A stretch of 64,000 bases of DNA from Agromyces humatus. GTDB taxonomy: Bacteria > Actinomycetota > Actinomycetes > Actinomycetales > Microbacteriaceae. A program made the translations under genes and the position numbers. The notes under the pieces were generated by a model that was not told the origin of the DNA, did not search any database, and saw only the letters and a list, made by a program, of their open reading frames with translations. The stretch lies in assembly GCF_021228295.1 (NCBI RefSeq), contig NZ_JAJQPD010000001.1:1-64000 (forward strand), given 5' to 3'. Of the stretch, positions 1 through 13,442 are shown piece after piece; positions within the stretch are counted from its first letter, which is position 1, and each line of letters begins with the position of its first letter.

Positions 1-289
1 AATCAAAGGAAACCCACCAACCCAAAGGCTGGTCGGGGTTCAAAAAATTGGCATTGAACATAGTGCACGCTGTTGAGTTCTCAAGGAACGGACGCACCCG
101 GCTCACGATCCATACGGACCGATCAACCGGAGCTGTTTCGTTCTCACTCGGTCATCCCATGAGGACGGTTCCGAATGCTTCAAGCGCATCGAAGGATGTA
201 TGTCTTCGCGGCTTGGGATCTTCGTGCCACTTGAGGGCGAGAGCGGCGTTCAGTTGAACTCTCTGCTCTTTCGCTCCTGTGGGGCAACG
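1..289 (-). promoter_or_regulatory. rRNA operon 5' leader (16S gene off the left edge)
   Basis: Read on the minus strand, this stretch carries a boxA-like antitermination motif, TTCCTTGAGAACTC, inside plus positions 75-89. It is followed by the sequence that in actinobacteria runs through the 16S leader into the processing stem. No open frame here looks genuine. The leader lies directly downstream of a sigma-A type promoter at 297-325 and would run out of the window at base 1. From family knowledge the 16S rRNA gene should begin shortly to the left. That gene itself is not in the window, so this part is inference. Confidence 0.75.
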
Positions 290-296
290 AGTGATT

Positions 297-325
297 ACAT
301 TACGGCGATTCCGTGGGTCGTGCAA
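297..325 (-). promoter_or_regulatory. rRNA operon promoter
   Basis: On the minus strand TTGCAC (320-325) and TAATGT (297-302) are separated by exactly 17 bases, a near-consensus housekeeping promoter in a GC-rich genome. The predicted start is near base 289, giving a leader of about 290 bases before the window ends. It lies between the tyrS terminator hairpin and the boxA leader. Confidence 0.7.
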
Positions 326-374
326 CTTCGCATTGCATCCCGGGCGTGTCGCGCCGTAGGCCCCGGAAACACGA

Positions 375-411
375 GGACCCCGGTCCCCACGAACATGGGT
401 GACCGGGGTCC
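375..411 (-). terminator. terminator of tyrS
   Basis: A perfect 11-bp inverted repeat (GGACCCCGGTC at 375-385 with GACCGGGGTCC at 401-411) and a 15-base loop lies 19 bases past the tyrS stop. No long T run follows, which is usual for actinobacterial terminators. It would insulate the rRNA promoter from tyrS transcription. Confidence 0.7.
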
Positions 412-429
412 GTCGACGCGATCGGCGGC

Positions 430-1731
430 CTACTCGATGAAGACGCCGGCGAGCGTCTTCTTGCCGCGACGAAGCACCGCCATGCTGCCGGGTGCGACGT
501 GGTCGGCGAGCGTCGCCGCCTCGTCGTCGATACGCACGTTGTTGAGCGCCACGCCGCCCTGCTTGATGGCACGGCGTCCCTCGCTCTGACTCGCCACGAG
601 CCCGGTGTCGGCGAGCAGCTGCGCGATCGGGGCATCCGGCGACGTCGTCGTGTTCGGCAGTTCGCGCAACGCCGACTCGAGCGTGTCGTCATCGAGCGCG
701 GCCAGGTCGCCTTGCCCGAACAGTGCCTGCGACGCGGCGATCACGGCAGCGGTGGCATCGGCCCCGTGCACGAGGGTCGTGACCTCGAAGGCGAGCACCC
801 GCTGCGCCTCTCGCCGGAACGGCTCGCTCGCGACGAGCGCCTCGAGCTCATCGATGCGTTCACGACCGAGGAAGGTGAAGACCTTGAGCCGCGACACCAC
901 GTCGGCATCGTCGGTGTTGAGCCAGAACTGGTAGAAGCGGTAGGGGCTGCACATCGCGGGGTCGAGCCAGATGGCGTTGCCCTCGCTCTTGCCGAATTTC
1001 GTGCCGTCGGAGTTCGTGATGAGCGGCGTGCCGATCGCGTGCACGTGCCTGCCCTCGACCCGGTGGATGAGGTCGGTGCCGCTCGTGAGATTGCCCCACT
1101 GGTCGCTGCCGCCGGTCTGCAGCACGCAGCCGTACTGGCGGTAGAGCTCGAGGAAGTCGAAGCCCTGCAGGATCTGGTAGCTGAACTCGGTGTAGCTGAT
1201 GCCGGCGTCGGAGTTCAGGCGTGAGGCGACCGCGTCCTTCTTCAGCATCGTGCCCACGCGGTAGTGCTTGCCGACGTCGCGGAGGAAGTCGATCGCGCTG
1301 AGCCCCGCCGTCCAGTCGAGGTTGTTCACGAGGCGAACGGCGTTCTCACCGTCACCCGAGAGGAAGCGCGACATCTGCGTCGCGAGGTAGCCCACCCACT
1401 CGACGACCGTCTCCTTCGTGTTGAGCGTGCGCTCGGCAGTGGGCCGGGGGTCGCCGATGAGCCCGGTCGATCCCCCGACGAGGGCGAGCGGGCGGTGGCC
1501 GGCCAGCTGGATGCGACGCAGGGTGAGCAGCTGCACGAGGTTGCCGAGGTGCAGGCTCGGCGCCGTCGGGTCGAATCCGCAGTAATACGTGATCGGCTCG
1601 CCCGCGAGCAGCTCTTTCAACGCAGCCTGGTCGGTCGAGACGTGCACCAGGCCACGCCAGACGAGCTCCTCCCAGACGTCGTCGAATGAGGCGTCGTTGT
1701 GCTGGGTCGAGAGGATCACTGGGTCTGACAC
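430..1731 (-). CDS. tyrS: tyrosyl-tRNA synthetase
   Basis: This 433-residue class I synthetase charges tRNA-Tyr with tyrosine in the cytoplasm. The HIGH-type motif appears as HLGN at residues 61-64, the tyrosine-pocket GGSDQWGN at about 207-214, and the KMSKS-type loop as KFGKS at 245-249. The C-terminal 60 residues form an S4 RNA-binding domain. The length is normal for bacterial TyrRS. The start is GTG at 1731, six bases after a TACTCT -10 box and without a Shine-Dalgarno sequence, so initiation is probably leaderless. The gene stands just upstream of the rRNA operon. Confidence 0.97.
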   Translation of the reverse strand: MSDPVILSTQHNDASFDDVWEELVWRGLVHVSTDQAALKELLAGEPITYYCGFDPTAPSLHLGNLVQLLTLRRIQLAGHRPLALVGGSTGLIGDPRPTAERTLNTKETVVEWVGYLATQMSRFLSGDGENAVRLVNNLDWTAGLSAIDFLRDVGKHYRVGTMLKKDAVASRLNSDAGISYTEFSYQILQGFDFLELYRQYGCVLQTGGSDQWGNLTSGTDLIHRVEGRHVHAIGTPLITNSDGTKFGKSEGNAIWLDPAMCSPYRFYQFWLNTDDADVVSRLKVFTFLGRERIDELEALVASEPFRREAQRVLAFEVTTLVHGADATAAVIAASQALFGQGDLAALDDDTLESALRELPNTTTSPDAPIAQLLADTGLVASQSEGRRAIKQGGVALNNVRIDDEAATLADHVAPGSMAVLRRGKKTLAGVFIE

Positions 1732-1737
1732 CCCGTC

Positions 1738-1743
1738 AGAGTA
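1738..1743 (-). promoter_or_regulatory. -10 box of leaderless tyrS
   Basis: TACTCT on the minus strand is followed after six bases by the GTG start of tyrS. No -35 of good quality is visible at normal spacing. Confidence 0.5.
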
Positions 1744-1878
1744 TCAGCGTGATACCTCGACGAGATCAAAGCCTGAGGGTTGATTTCAGCGACTCAAGTC
1801 TGTATCCTTGATTCACACGGATGTCGCAGCTGCAGCGTTCAACTCGACCGATCAATGGTCCAGCCTTCAGGAGGACGG

Positions 1879-2502
1879 ATGTTCGTCATCACCGCCGATC
1901 AGGTCGCAAGTCGACGCGAGGCAGACCGGGCCGGTCCGCTCATCGCGCACCTCGCCGAGCGCCATGGAGATCAGCTGCTGCTGCCCGTCGACCAGACGGC
2001 CGGCGACGAGGTGCAACTCGTCACGACCTCGGCCGAGGCGGCGCTGGCCATCGTGCTCGATGCCACCCGAACCGGGCGCTGGAGCGTCGGGCTCGGCGTC
2101 GGGGACATCCGCACGCCACTCCCCGACGCCACGCGCAAGGCGACCGGTACCGCATTCATCGCCGCACGCGAGGCGGTCGGCGCCGCGAAGCGCGCCGATG
2201 GTCGCTTCGCGCTGCGCGCCGCGCCGATCGCAAGCGGCATCACCGTCGCCGACGTCGAACCGCTCGTCCGTCTGCTCGTGCTGCTGCGCGAGCGACGCAC
2301 CGATCCCGGCTGGGAGGTCGTCGACCTCATGCACGACGGGCGCCTGCAGAAGGAGGCGGCGGCGATCCTCGACGTGAGCGCCGCCGCCGTGAGCGCGCGC
2401 CTGCGCGCGGCCCTCTGGCGGGCCGAAGCGGAGGCCACGCCCGCGCTCGTCAGACTGCTGCGCGAGCTCGACGCCGAAGCCACGCACGCCGCGTCCGGGT
2501 GA
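1879..2502 (+). CDS. SatD-like protein with HTH-type C terminus
   Basis: The 207-residue product opens with a hydrophobic strand ending in a VASR segment, then has a GDEVQL motif and a GLGVGDIRT segment followed by a conserved AREA-type helix. These are the landmarks of the SatD family, whose biochemical role is not established. The C-terminal third (QKEAAAILDVSAAAVSARLR) resembles a helix-turn-helix, which suggests DNA binding. The ATG at 1879 was chosen because AGGAGG lies at 1869-1874; the frame stays open for 33 codons upstream without family-like sequence. It is followed 61 bases later by a membrane protein gene, and the two probably form an operon. Confidence 0.6.
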   Translation: MFVITADQVASRREADRAGPLIAHLAERHGDQLLLPVDQTAGDEVQLVTTSAEAALAIVLDATRTGRWSVGLGVGDIRTPLPDATRKATGTAFIAAREAVGAAKRADGRFALRAAPIASGITVADVEPLVRLLVLLRERRTDPGWEVVDLMHDGRLQKEAAAILDVSAAAVSARLRAALWRAEAEATPALVRLLRELDAEATHAASG

Positions 2503-2563
2503 CGCCCGTGGTCGCTATGCTGCTCGAAGACCAGGCCCCGAACGCCTGACGGGAAGGAACCCG

Positions 2564-3166
2564 GTGAGCCTCTTCTTCATCGCCGATGCCATCACATGGT
2601 CGGCCCTCGTCATCGCGCTCGGCGCCGCGGCCGTGCTGTCGGTGCTCGCCTACGTGCGACCGCGCCGGGCGTACGTCTGGTTCGCGGCGGGCACGCTCGG
2701 CATCGCCATTCTCGCCGCCGCATCAGCGAGCGGGCCCGCCCAGTTCGGCCTCGCCCCCCTCGTCGTGCTGCTCGGGCTCACCACCGCCGTGTTCGGCGGC
2801 AGCGCCGCCGCCGCGACGTCGCTCAACCTCGCGATGGGCGGCACGGTCGCCCCCGGTCTGCACGGCGGCATCATCGTGACCGAGCGGCTGTCGGCAGAAG
2901 AGAAGCGGCAGGGCATCGTGGCCGGCGCTCGTCGCGAAGTGCTGCGCGGCGGTCTCACCATCGGCGTGCTCGAGCGTGTCGCCTCCGCGGGCGCGATCAT
3001 CGCCGGCTTCCCCGAGGCGCTCGCGATCGTCGTGGCGGTCAAGGGTGTCGGCCGCTTCACCGAGCTCGAGGCACCCGAAGCGCGTGAGCGCTTCATCATC
3101 GGCACGTTCGCGAGCCTCATCTGGGCGTGTGCGGCCGCGCTCGTCGTGCACCTCGCCATCCGCTGA
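2564..3166 (+). CDS. integral membrane protein of unknown function
   Basis: The 200-residue product has about five hydrophobic segments (roughly residues 10-30, 36-55, 60-85, 135-158 and 175-198) and a charged cytoplasmic stretch near 105-130. No known family was recognised. It starts with GTG at 2564, eight bases after a GGGAAGGA ribosome binding site. It lies immediately downstream of the SatD-like gene in the same orientation, so the pair is likely co-expressed. It ends 31 bases from the convergent DNA glycosylase gene. Confidence 0.7.
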   Translation: MSLFFIADAITWSALVIALGAAAVLSVLAYVRPRRAYVWFAAGTLGIAILAAASASGPAQFGLAPLVVLLGLTTAVFGGSAAAATSLNLAMGGTVAPGLHGGIIVTERLSAEEKRQGIVAGARREVLRGGLTIGVLERVASAGAIIAGFPEALAIVVAVKGVGRFTELEAPEARERFIIGTFASLIWACAAALVVHLAIR

Positions 3167-3197
3167 CACCGCGCCCGTCCGGTACCGCGGCGCACGG

Positions 3198-7387
<4,190 letters not shown>

Positions 7388-7391
<4 letters not shown>

Positions 7392-8335
7392 GCGACGTTT
7401 CCCTCGGTGGCGATGCCGCTGCCGCCCGGCACCACCTCGGTGCCGATGCCCGACTGCGTGAACACCTCGAGCAGGATCGAATGCGGCACCCGGCCATCGA
7501 TGATCGCCGCCTTGGCCACGCCGCCCTCGACGGCCTCGAGGCAGGCCCGCATCTTCGGGATCATGCCGGACTCGAGTGAGGGCAGCAGCGAGATGAGGTC
7601 GGGCACATCGATGACCGACACGAGCGAATCGCGGTTCGGCCAGTCGCGATAGAGACCCGCGACGTCAGTGAGGATCACGAGCTTGGCCGCGCCGAGCGCG
7701 ACCGCGAGCGATGCGGCCGCCGAGTCGGCGTTGACGTTCAGCGACTGGCCCGGGGTGTCGCCGTCTGGCGCGATGGACGAGATCACCGGGATGCGGCCGG
7801 CGTCGAGCTGCGCGTGCACGGCCGCAGGATCAACGGCCACGACATCGCCGACGAGGCCGAGGTCGACCTCGACACCATCGACGACCGCGCCGCGCCGGCG
7901 ACCCCGGAACAATCCCGCGTCTTCGCCCGAGAGCCCCGATGCGAGCGGCCCGTGCCCGTTGATGAGCGACACCAGTTCGCGATTGACCTGCCCCGACAGC
8001 ACCATGCGCACGACGTCCATGGCCTCGGGGGTGGTAACGCGGTATCCCCCGCGGAACTCGCTCTCGATGCCGAGCCGCTCGAGCATGGACGAGATCTGCG
8101 GACCGCCGCCGTGCACGACGACCGGCTTGATGCCCGCGTAGCGCAGGTACACCATGTCTTCGGCGAACGCGCGCTGCAGGTCGGGACTCACCATCGCATT
8201 GCCGCCGAACTTCACGACGATGGTCTCGCCGTGGAATCGCTTCAGCCACGGCAGTGAGTCGATGAGCACCTGGGCCTTCTCGGCTGCGGTCGCCGATTGC
8301 ATGCCACCCGTGGAATCTGTTTCGATCGCCCCCAT
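7388..8335 (-). CDS. argB: acetylglutamate kinase
   Basis: ArgB phosphorylates N-acetylglutamate, the second step of the pathway and usually the arginine-feedback point. The 315-residue product has the phosphate-binding VVKFGGNAM at 41-49 and the [10 protein letters not shown] glycine loop typical of amino-acid kinases. The ATG at 8335 lies two bases after the argJ stop. An internal ATG at 8302 is a possible alternative start because the first eleven residues are not family-like. It overlaps argD by four bases. Confidence 0.96.
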
Positions 8336-8337
8336 GT

Positions 8338-9495
8338 TCAGCTCGCGTACGCGCTGTTCTCATGCACGTAGTCGTGCGTGAGATCGTTCGTCAGGATCGA
8401 TGCGGATGCCTCGCCCGCGTGCAGCTCGATGAGCACGTGCGTCGCCCGGGGCGCGAGATCGACGTCGTCGCGCGGGGCGTCGGGCCGGCCCGCATGGCAG
8501 ACGCGGACCCCGTTCATCGACACATCGACGAGATAGGGGTCGAACGGCGCCTGCGTCGTGCCGATGGCGGCGAGCACCCGCCCCCAGTTGGGATCGTTCC
8601 CGAAGATCGCGGCCTTGAACAGGTTGTTGCGGGCGACGGAGCGACCGACCTCCACGGCGTCGTCTTCGGTGACCGCCCCACGCACCTCGATCGTGATGTC
8701 GTGGCTCGCGCCCTCGGCGTCGCCCTGCAATTGCATCGCGAGGTCTCGGCACGCCGTGGTGAGCGCCTCGGTGAAGGCACCGGCGGTGGGGACGATTCCC
8801 GAAGCGCCGCTCGCCAGCAGGGTGACCTGGTCGTTCGTCGACATGCAGCCGTCGGAGTCGAGCCGGTCGAAGGTGACGCGGGTCGCGGCTCGCAGGGCCG
8901 CGTCGAGATCGGCGGCGGGCAGGTCGGCGTCGGTCGTGAGCACGACGAGCATGGTCGCCAACCCAGGCGCGAGCATGCCCGCCCCCTTGGCCATGCCGCC
9001 GACGTGCCAGCCGTCGCCCTCGATCACGACGGTCTTGGGCTTCGTGTCGGTCGTCATGATCGCGCGAGCCGCGTCGTCGCCGGCGACGTCGTCTGACGCG
9101 AGCCGGTTGACCGCGGAGAGCACGCCCTCTTCGAGCACCTCGCCGTCGAGCTGGTCGCCGATGAGCCCGGTCGAGCAGACGAGCACGTCACCGGCCGAGA
9201 CGGCGAGCGCCGACGCGGTCGCCTCTGCGGTGCGGTGGGTGACCTGAAACCCCTCGGGTCCGGTGAAGCAGTTGGCGCCGCCTGAATTCAGCACGATCGC
9301 CGCCACGGCGCCGTCGGCGATGACCTGCTCCGACCAGAGGATCGGGTTGGCCTTGGCGCGATTCGAGGTGAACACGGCGGCGGCGGCCTGCGAGGGACCG
9401 CGGTTGACGATGACCGCGAGGTCGAGCGCGCCGGAACGCTTGATGCCCGCGGCGATGCCCGCGGCTTCGAACCCGCGGGGAGCAGTGACGGTCAC
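8338..9495 (-). CDS. argJ: bifunctional ornithine acetyltransferase / N-acetylglutamate synthase
   Basis: ArgJ recycles the acetyl group from N-acetylornithine to glutamate. The bifunctional forms can also use acetyl-CoA. The 385-residue precursor contains the autocleavage site ATML, with nucleophilic threonine T181, which splits it into alpha and beta chains. The start is GTG at 9495 and overlaps the argC stop by four bases (GTGA). The open frame extends about 126 codons further upstream inside argC, but only as a low-complexity shadow. The N terminus ([17 protein letters not shown]) is typical of the family. Confidence 0.97.
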   Translation of the reverse strand: MTVTAPRGFEAAGIAAGIKRSGALDLAVIVNRGPSQAAAAVFTSNRAKANPILWSEQVIADGAVAAIVLNSGGANCFTGPEGFQVTHRTAEATASALAVSAGDVLVCSTGLIGDQLDGEVLEEGVLSAVNRLASDDVAGDDAARAIMTTDTKPKTVVIEGDGWHVGGMAKGAGMLAPGLATMLVVLTTDADLPAADLDAALRAATRVTFDRLDSDGCMSTNDQVTLLASGASGIVPTAGAFTEALTTACRDLAMQLQGDAEGASHDITIEVRGAVTEDDAVEVGRSVARNNLFKAAIFGNDPNWGRVLAAIGTTQAPFDPYLVDVSMNGVRVCHAGRPDAPRDDVDLAPRATHVLIELHAGEASASILTNDLTHDYVHENSAYAS

Positions 9496-10535
9496 GGTGC
9501 GACTCCGTTCACGGGAAGCCCGGTCGACTCGGTGAGCCCGAGCGCGAGATTGGCCGACTGGATGGCGGCACCCGCGGTGCCCTTGACGAGGTTGTCGACC
9601 GCAGTGACCACGACGACGCGCCCCGACCACTCGTCGACGGCGAGTCCCATGAGCGCGGTGTTCGCGCCGAGCACGTCGGCCGTGCGCGGGAACTGACCGT
9701 CGGGCAGCAACTGCACGAAGCGCTCGCCGGCGTACGCGTCTTCCCACGCCGCACGCACGGTCGCGGCATCCGTGCCCGGCATGATGCGTGCCGTCGAGGT
9801 CGCGAGAATTCCGCGTGACATCGGCACGATCACGGGCGTGAACGACACGGTCGGCGTCGCAGCGCCCGCCCACCGCAGCGCCTGGACGACCTCGGGGATG
9901 TGGCGGTGCACACCGCCGACCGAGTAGGGGTTGGCCGAGCCGAGGATCTCGGAGCCGAGCAGGTGCGCCTTCAGGCTCTTGCCTGCGCCCGAAGGACCGA
10001 CTGCGAGCACCGACACGAGGTCGCGATCTTCAATGACACCGGCGCGGACGCCCGGAGCGAGCGAGAGCGCGACCGTGGAGGCGTTGCAGCCGGGAGCGGC
10101 GATGCGCCGCGTCCTGGCGAGCCGGTCGCGCTGGGTTCCCGAGAGGCGAGGCAGCTCGGGGACGCCGTATGTCCACGCGGGGTGGAAGTCGCCGCCGTAG
10201 AACTCCGCCCAGTCGCCTGGGCTCTCGAGCCGGTGGTCGGCGCCGCAGTCGATCACGAGGGTGTCGTCGGGCAGCTGTGCGGCGATGGCGCCCGACGTTC
10301 CGTGCGGCAAGGCGAGGAACACCACGTCGTGACCGGCGAGGGTCTCGGTGGTCGTCTCTTTCAAGGTCAGGTGCGTGTACGTGCGCAGATGAGGCTGAAC
10401 TGCGACGAGCGGTTGCCCGGCGTTGGCGTGCGCCGTGACGGTGCGCACCTCGAATTCGGGATGATCGGCGAGCAGGCGCAGGATCTCTCCCCCGGCATAG
10501 CCGGACGCGCCGGAAACGGCGACGGAGTACGTCAT
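9492..10535 (-). CDS. argC: N-acetyl-gamma-glutamyl-phosphate reductase
   Basis: ArgC reduces N-acetylglutamyl phosphate to the semialdehyde with NADPH. The 347-residue enzyme begins with a Rossmann segment ([14 protein letters not shown]) and has the catalytic cysteine in APGCNAST (C150). It is the first gene of the operon argC-J-B-D-F-H. The ATG at 10535 has no ribosome binding site but lies seven bases after a TAAGGT -10 box, so the operon transcript is probably leaderless. Confidence 0.97.
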   Translation of the reverse strand: MTYSVAVSGASGYAGGEILRLLADHPEFEVRTVTAHANAGQPLVAVQPHLRTYTHLTLKETTTETLAGHDVVFLALPHGTSGAIAAQLPDDTLVIDCGADHRLESPGDWAEFYGGDFHPAWTYGVPELPRLSGTQRDRLARTRRIAAPGCNASTVALSLAPGVRAGVIEDRDLVSVLAVGPSGAGKSLKAHLLGSEILGSANPYSVGGVHRHIPEVVQALRWAGAATPTVSFTPVIVPMSRGILATSTARIMPGTDAATVRAAWEDAYAGERFVQLLPDGQFPRTADVLGANTALMGLAVDEWSGRVVVVTAVDNLVKGTAGAAIQSANLALGLTESTGLPVNGVAP

Positions 10536-10542
10536 GGAATCC

Positions 10543-10548
10543 ACCTTA
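10543..10548 (-). promoter_or_regulatory. -10 box of the argCJBDFH operon (leaderless)
   Basis: TAAGGT on the minus strand is seven bases before the argC ATG. A 7-bp stem with a 12-base loop (CGGGGCG at 10562-10568, CGCCCCG at 10581-10587) covers the -35 area and could end the upstream two-component transcript or bind a regulator. A clear ArgR box was not found by eye. Confidence 0.5.
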
Positions 10549-10770
10549 GGGTCTGTGCGGTCGGGGCGCTGATGCGGCGACGCCCCGCGACAACCCGTCA
10601 GGCCGTTGCAGAGGTCGCCGAGATTCGGCGCCCGCCACGGCGTCGGTTGCGCAGCTCGACGACACGCGGGTGGCGTGCGGAGGCGGCGAACGGGGCGGCG
10701 GACATGGGATCGACCATATCGGCGCCACCGGTGCCGTCGCAAACCGGAACCACGATGATCACGACATGTT

Positions 10771-11436
10771 TCACGCGCGCTCTGCCTCATGCCGGGCGAG
10801 CAGCGCGCCCTGCACCCGTGAGGCGAGTCCGAGTTTGCCGAGCACGCGCGACACATGCGTCTTCGCCGTCGCCTCGGAGATCACCAGATGATCGGCGATC
10901 TCGGCGTTCGAGAGGCCGAACCCGAGGGAGTCGAGCACCTCCCGCTCGCGGTCGGTCAGGTCGGCCAGCCGACCGGATGCCGCGGGGTACGGGCTCTCGG
11001 GTACCACCCGCGCGTCGAGCGCCCGCAAGCGGTCGACCACTGCACGGGTGACCTCCGGTGCGAGCACCGCGTCACCCGCGGCCACCCGGCGGATCGCGTC
11101 GATGAGCGCGTCGGCAGAGGCCGTCTTCAGCATGAATCCGGCTGCGCCGGCGGCGAGCGCGGCCGTGACGATGTCGTCGACGCCGAACGTCGTGAGCACG
11201 AGCACCCGCGGGCCGTCGGGACGTCCCACGAGGAGGCGGGTTGCCTCGACGCCGTCGAGGACGGGCATCTGCACGTCCATGAGGACGACGTCGACGGGCA
11301 TCTCGCCGATGAGGCGGAGCGCCTCGCGGCCGTCGCCGGCTTCGCCGACGATCGCGAGGTCGTCGATGCCGTCGAGGAGCACGCCGAGCCCTGCGCGCAC
11401 CGCCTGATGGTCGTCGACGATCAGCACGCGGATCAC
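10771..11436 (-). CDS. two-component response regulator, NarL/LuxR family
   Basis: The 221-residue protein has an N-terminal receiver domain with acidic pocket D8-D9 and phosphoacceptor D54 (VVLMDVQMP). A C-terminal LuxR-type helix-turn-helix ([20 protein letters not shown], then a [13 protein letters not shown] recognition helix) completes it. The start GTG at 11436 overlaps the sensor kinase stop by four bases (GTGA), so kinase and regulator are coupled. Its targets are unknown; the neighbouring membrane protein gene is one candidate. The upstream extension of the frame is a shadow of the kinase gene. Confidence 0.95.
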   Translation of the reverse strand: MIRVLIVDDHQAVRAGLGVLLDGIDDLAIVGEAGDGREALRLIGEMPVDVVLMDVQMPVLDGVEATRLLVGRPDGPRVLVLTTFGVDDIVTAALAAGAAGFMLKTASADALIDAIRRVAAGDAVLAPEVTRAVVDRLRALDARVVPESPYPAASGRLADLTDREREVLDSLGFGLSNAEIADHLVISEATAKTHVSRVLGKLGLASRVQGALLARHEAERA

Positions 11437-12662
11437 GAGGCCGCTCCAGCCGTCGCCTCGGTCGACTCGTGGAGTATCGGGAGCCGCGCCTCGAGGATCC
11501 ACTGCGCGTCGCCCGGTGCACGGTCGACACGGGCCTGCGCATATCCGCCGAGGATGCGCGCTCGTTCGGCGATGCCGACGAGGCCATGCCCACCGCTCAG
11601 GCTGTCGGGAAGCTCGACGCCGTCGCCGGCTGGGTTTCTGGTCGTGATCAGGATGCCGCGGTCGTCGCGGACGATCCTCAGCTCGACGGGGCGACCCGGG
11701 GCGTGCTTCGCCGCGTTCGAAAGCGCCTCCTGGACGATGCGGTAGGCCGCGACCGACACTCCGGCCGGGACATCCCACTCGATCCCGTCGCCGACCTCTG
11801 CCTGCAGTCGTGCGCCGGCGGCTCGCTGCGAGTCGATGAGCGTCTCGAGGTCGGCCAGGGTCGGCGGAGTCGAGAGCGCGTCGCCGTCACCGCGGAGCAC
11901 GTCGATCATCGAGCGCATCTCCCCGAGTGCGGCGAGGCTCGACGCACGGATCGACTCGAGTCCCGGGGTCGTCGCCGATCGCTCGGCACGTGCCGTGCGC
12001 AGCGCCGCCTCGGCCTGCATGGCGATGCCGACCACGTGGCCGGCGAGTGCGTCGTGCAGGTCGCGTCCGATCGCCATCCGTTCGGAGGCGAGTGCGCTCT
12101 GCCGCTCGGAGGCCGCGCCACGGCGAACGGCTTCGACGCGCGCACGCTCTGCCGCCGCTTCCAGCTGCGGACCCCGCACCGCGCGACCCCACCAAAGGGA
12201 GAGCACCACGGTGACCGGGATCCAGAGAAAGCGGACCACGAGTTCGGGTGGGCCTCCGGGCACCGCGAGGCTCAGCACGCCCACGACCGCGACGGCGCCG
12301 GCCACGTACTGTGCGACATCCACGGCCCGCGATGGACTCCGCACCGCAACGAGGTAGAGCAGGTCGGCGACGATGAGGATGGTGCCGAGCGGTGTGGCGC
12401 CGGTGACCAGGGCGCCGACCGCGATCACGACACCCGCGAGAAGCAGCGCGCCGACCGGACTGCGGTGACGAAAGAAGTGGACGACTCCGAGCAGAAGGAT
12501 CAACGCGAGGTCGGCCCACCAAGTGACGAGGCGCGGTTGGTCGACCCAGTACACGCCGGCGCTGACAGGGACCAACAGGATCCCGAGCGCGACGAATCCG
12601 ACGGTGCCGAGGAGCCGAGCGTGACGCCGCGCACCCCGGCGGACGTCGTCGAGCAAGGTCAT
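11433..12662 (-). CDS. sensor histidine kinase, NarL/DesK type
   Basis: About five membrane segments fill residues 18-160, followed by a short coiled linker. A HisKA_3 dimerisation domain carries the phosphorylated histidine in AIGRDLHDALAGH (H203). The HATPase domain has EALSNAAKHA and the G-box GGHGLVGIAERARILGG. The 409-residue protein lacks a large extracellular sensor domain, so the signal is probably sensed in or near the membrane. The start is not secure: ATG at 12662 directly abuts GGAGGG, leaving no normal spacing, and no clear -10 box lies at leaderless distance. It is cotranscribed with the regulator downstream. Confidence 0.92.
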   Translation of the reverse strand: MTLLDDVRRGARRHARLLGTVGFVALGILLVPVSAGVYWVDQPRLVTWWADLALILLLGVVHFFRHRSPVGALLLAGVVIAVGALVTGATPLGTILIVADLLYLVAVRSPSRAVDVAQYVAGAVAVVGVLSLAVPGGPPELVVRFLWIPVTVVLSLWWGRAVRGPQLEAAAERARVEAVRRGAASERQSALASERMAIGRDLHDALAGHVVGIAMQAEAALRTARAERSATTPGLESIRASSLAALGEMRSMIDVLRGDGDALSTPPTLADLETLIDSQRAAGARLQAEVGDGIEWDVPAGVSVAAYRIVQEALSNAAKHAPGRPVELRIVRDDRGILITTRNPAGDGVELPDSLSGGHGLVGIAERARILGGYAQARVDRAPGDAQWILEARLPILHESTEATAGAAS

Positions 12663-12750
12663 CCCTCCATGCAAGCAGGTCGCTGGGCGAGCCGCGACCG
12701 ACATCCGGCCGATGAACGCGCCCCAGCGCGTCATCCGAAATGTGTAGAAC

Positions 12751-12764
12751 GTCCTCTGAAGGAC
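12751..12764. promoter_or_regulatory. candidate operator between the kinase and membrane protein genes
   Basis: GTCCT-CTGA-AGGAC is a perfect 5-bp palindrome with a 4-base spacer in the 153-bp divergent region. The flanking bases (GAAC on the left, GTTC further right) add a looser outer symmetry. A binding site for the adjacent NarL-type regulator is possible, but nothing in the sequence proves it. Confidence 0.25.
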
Positions 12765-12815
12765 ACCGCGTTCGGCCGACGCGGTGAATGAACGCTGCGC
12801 CGCAGGCTCTTCCTC

Positions 12816-13433
12816 ATGCATGAACTGACGCAGCTCAACCCGATCGTCTGGGCGATCCTCGCCGTCGAGGTCGCCTTCTGGCTGACCCTCGCGAGCGGCC
12901 TCGCCATGAGATACCTGTTCAGGATGCCGCGGGCCAGCCGGACGATCCTGCTCTGCGTGCCGCTCCTCGACCTCGTGTTGATCGCGCTCACCGTCGTCGA
13001 CCTCGCCGGCGGCACGGAACCCGACTCCGTCCACGCGTTGGCCGTCGTCTACCTGGGGTTCACGATCGGCTTCGGCCATGCGACGATCGCGTGGGCGGAC
13101 CGGTGGTTCGCGTACCGCTTCGCCGATGGACCGCGCCCGCCGAAGCCGCCGAGATCGGGCACGGCATACGTGCGGCGCATGTGGGCGGAATGGCGGCGCG
13201 TGGTCGTCGCCTGGGCCATCGCCCTGCCCGGGCTCCTCGGCTTGGCGATGGTGGCAGGCGTCGCCCTGCCCACCGATTGGGACGCGGTGTTGTCCGACCC
13301 GCTGCTGAGGATGGCGGTGGGGCTCACCTGGATCGCGGCGATCTGGTTCGCTGCCGGGCCGGTGTACGCGATGGTGTTCCGATGGGAGGGCGAGCGCGAG
13401 GATGCTTCGACCGCGGGCAGCGAACCCGCATAG
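12816..13433 (+). CDS. membrane protein of unknown function
   Basis: The 205-residue product has about five hydrophobic segments (near 8-32, 40-62, 72-92, 128-148 and 162-185) and a proline-rich basic loop near 105-115. No family was recognised. It is divergent from the sensor kinase across 153 bases, a common arrangement for a target or accessory protein of a two-component system. The ATG at 12816 has only a weak GCAGG upstream. The stop codon TAG is part of the TAGGCT -10 box that precedes the next gene. Confidence 0.65.
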   Translation: MHELTQLNPIVWAILAVEVAFWLTLASGLAMRYLFRMPRASRTILLCVPLLDLVLIALTVVDLAGGTEPDSVHALAVVYLGFTIGFGHATIAWADRWFAYRFADGPRPPKPPRSGTAYVRRMWAEWRRVVVAWAIALPGLLGLAMVAGVALPTDWDAVLSDPLLRMAVGLTWIAAIWFAAGPVYAMVFRWEGEREDASTAGSEPA

Positions 13434-13436
13434 GCT
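13431..13436 (+). promoter_or_regulatory. -10 box of leaderless SDR gene
   Basis: TAGGCT overlaps the stop codon of the preceding membrane protein gene and is six bases before the ATG at 13443. No Shine-Dalgarno sequence is present. Confidence 0.45.
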
Positions 13437-13442
13437 CGGCGT

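Noticed and set aside
10546-10728. A 60-codon minus-strand frame upstream of argC, considered as a leader peptide
   Set aside because: It is Pro/Arg/Ser-rich with no run of arginine codons beyond the GC-rich background, no ribosome binding site, and most of it lies upstream of the predicted argC transcript start.
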